Shown here one piece after another: positions 7,858 to 9,515 of a DNA stretch of 9,515 nt. Location: assembly GCA_027084145.1 (NCBI GenBank), contig JALWLM010000496.1:1-9515 (forward strand). The letters run 5' to 3'. The number at the start of each line of letters is the position of its first letter. Position 1 is the first letter of the stretch. The translations under genes were made by a program, and so were the position numbers. This DNA comes from Crocinitomicaceae bacterium (GTDB lineage: Bacteria; Bacteroidota; Bacteroidia; Flavobacteriales_D; Crocinitomicaceae). The notes under the pieces were generated by a model. It was not told the DNA's origin, ran no database searches, and saw nothing but the letters and a program-made list of their open reading frames with translations.

Positions 7858-7862
7858 CCTCT
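7858..7862 (-). promoter_or_regulatory. SD-like ribosome binding site before folE
   Basis: On the minus strand, AGAGG lies 4 nt before the folE ATG, partly matching the anti-SD complement. No other start in the window has a purine-rich SD at proper spacing, in line with weak SD use in Bacteroidota. The spacing is slightly short and the match is only partial, so it may be incidental. Confidence 0.3.
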
Positions 7863-7870
7863 AAGTTATA

Positions 7871-8302
7871 TTAAAACGGTTCTTTCCCTCCAAAATATTC
7901 CACAAAATTATTCTCTGTCTCTTCAATTCTTATTTTAACCAATTCTCCTCCGGAGTCTTTGACTCGAGCTTCAATGGTTTCCCAAATTTTTATGGCCAAA
8001 TTTTCCGTTGTCGGTATCACACCTTTCATAAAAGGAACATCTAAGTTCATATTTTTATGATCTAAAGGTTCTATTATCTCTTCCTTTAAGATACGGCTCA
8101 ATATTTTTAGGTTCATCACAAAACCGGTCTCTTTTGAAGGCGTTCCTTTTACCGTAACATAGATCGTATAATTATGTCCATGCCAATTTTTATTGCTACA
8201 CTTTCCAAAAACTTCCAAATTCTTTTCATCAGACCAATCTTCCCTGTGTAACTTGTGTGCAGCATTAAATCTTTCCCGCCTTGTTATATAAACCGTTTTC
8301 AC
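7871..8302 (-). CDS. queD: 6-pyruvoyl-tetrahydropterin synthase / 6-carboxytetrahydropterin synthase (QueD/PTPS) family protein
   Basis: A 143-aa member of the PTPS fold family (COG0720), which acts on 7,8-dihydroneopterin triphosphate. Zinc ligands are His16 (FNAAHKL), His41 and His43 (HGHNY), and the catalytic Cys is Cys35. The spacing is C-x5-HGH, as in mammalian PTPS (FGKC, then HGHNY), not the C-x3-HGH of E. coli QueD. The LDHKN, NLDVPF, TTEN and EETENN segments also resemble the mammalian enzyme. It might therefore make 6-pyruvoyl-tetrahydropterin for a biopterin-type cofactor instead of, or besides, the queuosine precursor. The symbol queD is at family level only. It starts with GTG, which overlaps the lysS stop by one base (TAGTG), indicating translational coupling. 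folE follows 17 nt after its stop. Confidence 0.9.
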   Translation of the reverse strand: MKTVYITRRERFNAAHKLHREDWSDEKNLEVFGKCSNKNWHGHNYTIYVTVKGTPSKETGFVMNLKILSRILKEEIIEPLDHKNMNLDVPFMKGVIPTTENLAIKIWETIEARVKDSGGELVKIRIEETENNFVEYFGGKEPF

Positions 8303-9515
8303 TATTTCTCTATGATTTCAATATATAAATCCGTATCTGTTTTGGTTACTTTCGTTAAGCCGTGCTTAGCAAGTCCTTTAACCCCCTTGTCCCATTGTTT
8401 ATTACTTAAACCTGCTTTCTGTTTTAATTCGTTTAAATCCATTTTTCTCTCTTTAGAAAGAATATCGAAAATCTTCTTCTCATTTTCTTTTAATTCCGGT
8501 CCCTCCTTTTCAAACTTCTCGGGACGCATTTGAGGGAAAAATAAAACCTCTTGAATGGAAGGATTATTTGTTAAAAACATAATCAATCTATCCATTCCGA
8601 TTCCCATTCCGCTTGTTGGTGGCATTCCGTATTCCAAAGCTCTTAAGAAGTCGTGGTCAATCGTTGCTGTTGCTTCTTCGTCACCTTTTTTTGCTAATCG
8701 AACTTGATCTTCAAAACGCTCTCTTTGGTCAATGGGGTCATTTAATTCGGAATAAGCATTCGCTATTTCTTTTCCGCAAACCATCAACTCAAAACGCTCT
8801 GTTAATGAAGGGTCATCTCTATGCTCTTTACAAAGTGGAGACATTTCCTTCGGATAATCTATAATAAAGGTAGGCTGAATATAATTGGCTTCACATTTTT
8901 CCCCGAAAATTTCATCAATTAATTTTCCTTTCCCCATTGTTTCATCCACCTCTATCCCCATTTCCTTACAAGCATTTCGCAATTCTTCTTCTGTCTTATC
9001 CTTAATATCAAAACCCGTGTGATCTATAATTGCTTGACGCATTGTAATTCGTTTATAGGGTGCTTTAAAATCTATTTTATGTTCTCCAAAAACAGCTTCC
9101 GTTGTTCCGTTTACCTCTATCGCACAATGCTCCAACAAGCGCTCACAGAAATCCATCATCCAATGATAATCTTTGTATGCAACATAAATTTCCATTGCCG
9201 TAAATTCCGGATTATGTGTTCTATCCATTCCTTCATTTCTGAAATTTTTAGAGAACTCATAAACTCCGTCAAAACCACCTACAATCAATCTTTTTAAATA
9301 TAATTCATTGGCTATTCTCAAATACAATGGGATATCCAAGGCATTATGATGTGTAATAAACGGACGTGCTGCTGCTCCTCCTGCAATGGGTTGTAATACA
9401 GGAGTTTCAACCTCCATATAACCATGGCGGTTAAAAAAATCACGCATCGCATTAAATAATTTTGTCCTCTTGATAAAAATATCTTTCACATGTGGATTCA
9501 CTACTAAATCCACAT
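8302..9515 (-). CDS. lysS: Lysyl-tRNA synthetase, class II (partial, N-terminus outside window)
   Basis: Class II LysRS charges tRNA-Lys with lysine. The window holds the whole catalytic domain and C-terminus, about 403 codons; the OB-fold anticodon-binding domain is cut off at the window edge. The first full codon (GTG at 9513) is an internal Val of the (R)YVDL motif, not a start. Counting from it, motif 1 lies around VETPVLQP (35-42), motif 2 is [20 protein letters not shown] (91-110) and motif 3 is GMGIGMDRL (302-310). Most bacterial LysRS end soon after FPQMRP; here 72 more residues follow, with helices and a strand pair that look like a winged helix. It is upstream of, and overlaps by one base, the PTPS-family gene. 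Its promoter is outside the window. Confidence 0.97.
   Translation of the reverse strand, partial: VDLVVNPHVKDIFIKRTKLFNAMRDFFNRHGYMEVETPVLQPIAGGAAARPFITHHNALDIPLYLRIANELYLKRLIVGGFDGVYEFSKNFRNEGMDRTHNPEFTAMEIYVAYKDYHWMMDFCERLLEHCAIEVNGTTEAVFGEHKIDFKAPYKRITMRQAIIDHTGFDIKDKTEEELRNACKEMGIEVDETMGKGKLIDEIFGEKCEANYIQPTFIIDYPKEMSPLCKEHRDDPSLTERFELMVCGKEIANAYSELNDPIDQRERFEDQVRLAKKGDEEATATIDHDFLRALEYGMPPTSGMGIGMDRLIMFLTNNPSIQEVLFFPQMRPEKFEKEGPELKENEKKIFDILSKERKMDLNELKQKAGLSNKQWDKGVKGLAKHGLTKVTKTDTDLYIEIIEK
8305..8520 (-). other. C-terminal winged-helix-like extension of LysRS
   Basis: This codes for the last 72 residues of LysRS, after the FPQMRP that normally ends the bacterial enzyme. A charged linker ([12 protein letters not shown]) leads to a segment reading IFDILSK, then [11 protein letters not shown], then [14 protein letters not shown], and ends in the strand pair [16 protein letters not shown]. 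That order of three helices followed by a beta wing is typical of winged helix-turn-helix domains. The function is unknown to me; tRNA or protein binding is a guess. I recall similarly long LysRS in flavobacteria. Confidence 0.6.

Noticed and set aside
9511..9513. GTG at the right edge as the start codon of lysS.
   Set aside because: It encodes the Val of the internal YVDL motif; the preceding partial codon ends in AT, consistent with Tyr, and the OB-fold domain must precede it.

Overview
The window is an ordinary chromosomal stretch from an AT-rich bacterium of the Bacteroidota, most likely class Flavobacteriia. The evidence is the nqr gene order with flavobacterial-looking subunits (for example the NqrB HIRDAVDLKR segment), the near absence of Shine-Dalgarno sequences before the starts, and a lysyl-tRNA synthetase with a C-terminal extension of a kind I recall from flavobacteria. 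I cannot name a genus from the sequence alone.

The left two thirds (74-6097, + strand) is a complete six-gene operon, nqrABCDEF, encoding the Na+-translocating NADH:quinone oxidoreductase. Spacing is tight: 23, 2, 3, 31 and 1 nt between successive genes. Electrons enter at NqrF (FAD, then a 2Fe-2S cluster), cross the membrane through a cluster shared by NqrD and NqrE, pass to the FMN covalently bound on NqrC, then to the FMN and riboflavin of NqrB, and finally reduce quinone while Na+ is exported. All the cluster-binding cysteines are present. The operon ends in a strong intrinsic terminator (6125-6149). No apbE or nqrM maturation gene follows it.

A 355-bp convergent intergenic region (6098-6452) carries that terminator and a second, larger hairpin (6399-6434) that ends the opposing transcription unit. 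Nothing else is recognisable in it.

The right third (6453-9515, - strand) reads, in transcription order: lysS (5' end outside the window), a QueD/PTPS-family pterin enzyme, folE, and a seven-helix TMBIM/Bax-inhibitor-1 family protein. The lysS stop overlaps the GTG start of the PTPS gene by one base (TAGTG), and folE follows 17 nt later, so these three are very probably cotranscribed. The TMBIM gene lies 78 nt further on and may be part of the same unit. FolE makes 7,8-dihydroneopterin triphosphate from GTP, which is the substrate of the PTPS enzyme, so the two form consecutive steps.

I found no mobile element, CRISPR array, tRNA, rRNA or obviously new system. The points worth a second look are residue-level deviations: both Nqr flavinylation motifs, the missing acidic pair in the TMBIM protein, and the mammalian-like active-site spacing in the PTPS. 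The winged-helix-like tail of LysRS is also notable.
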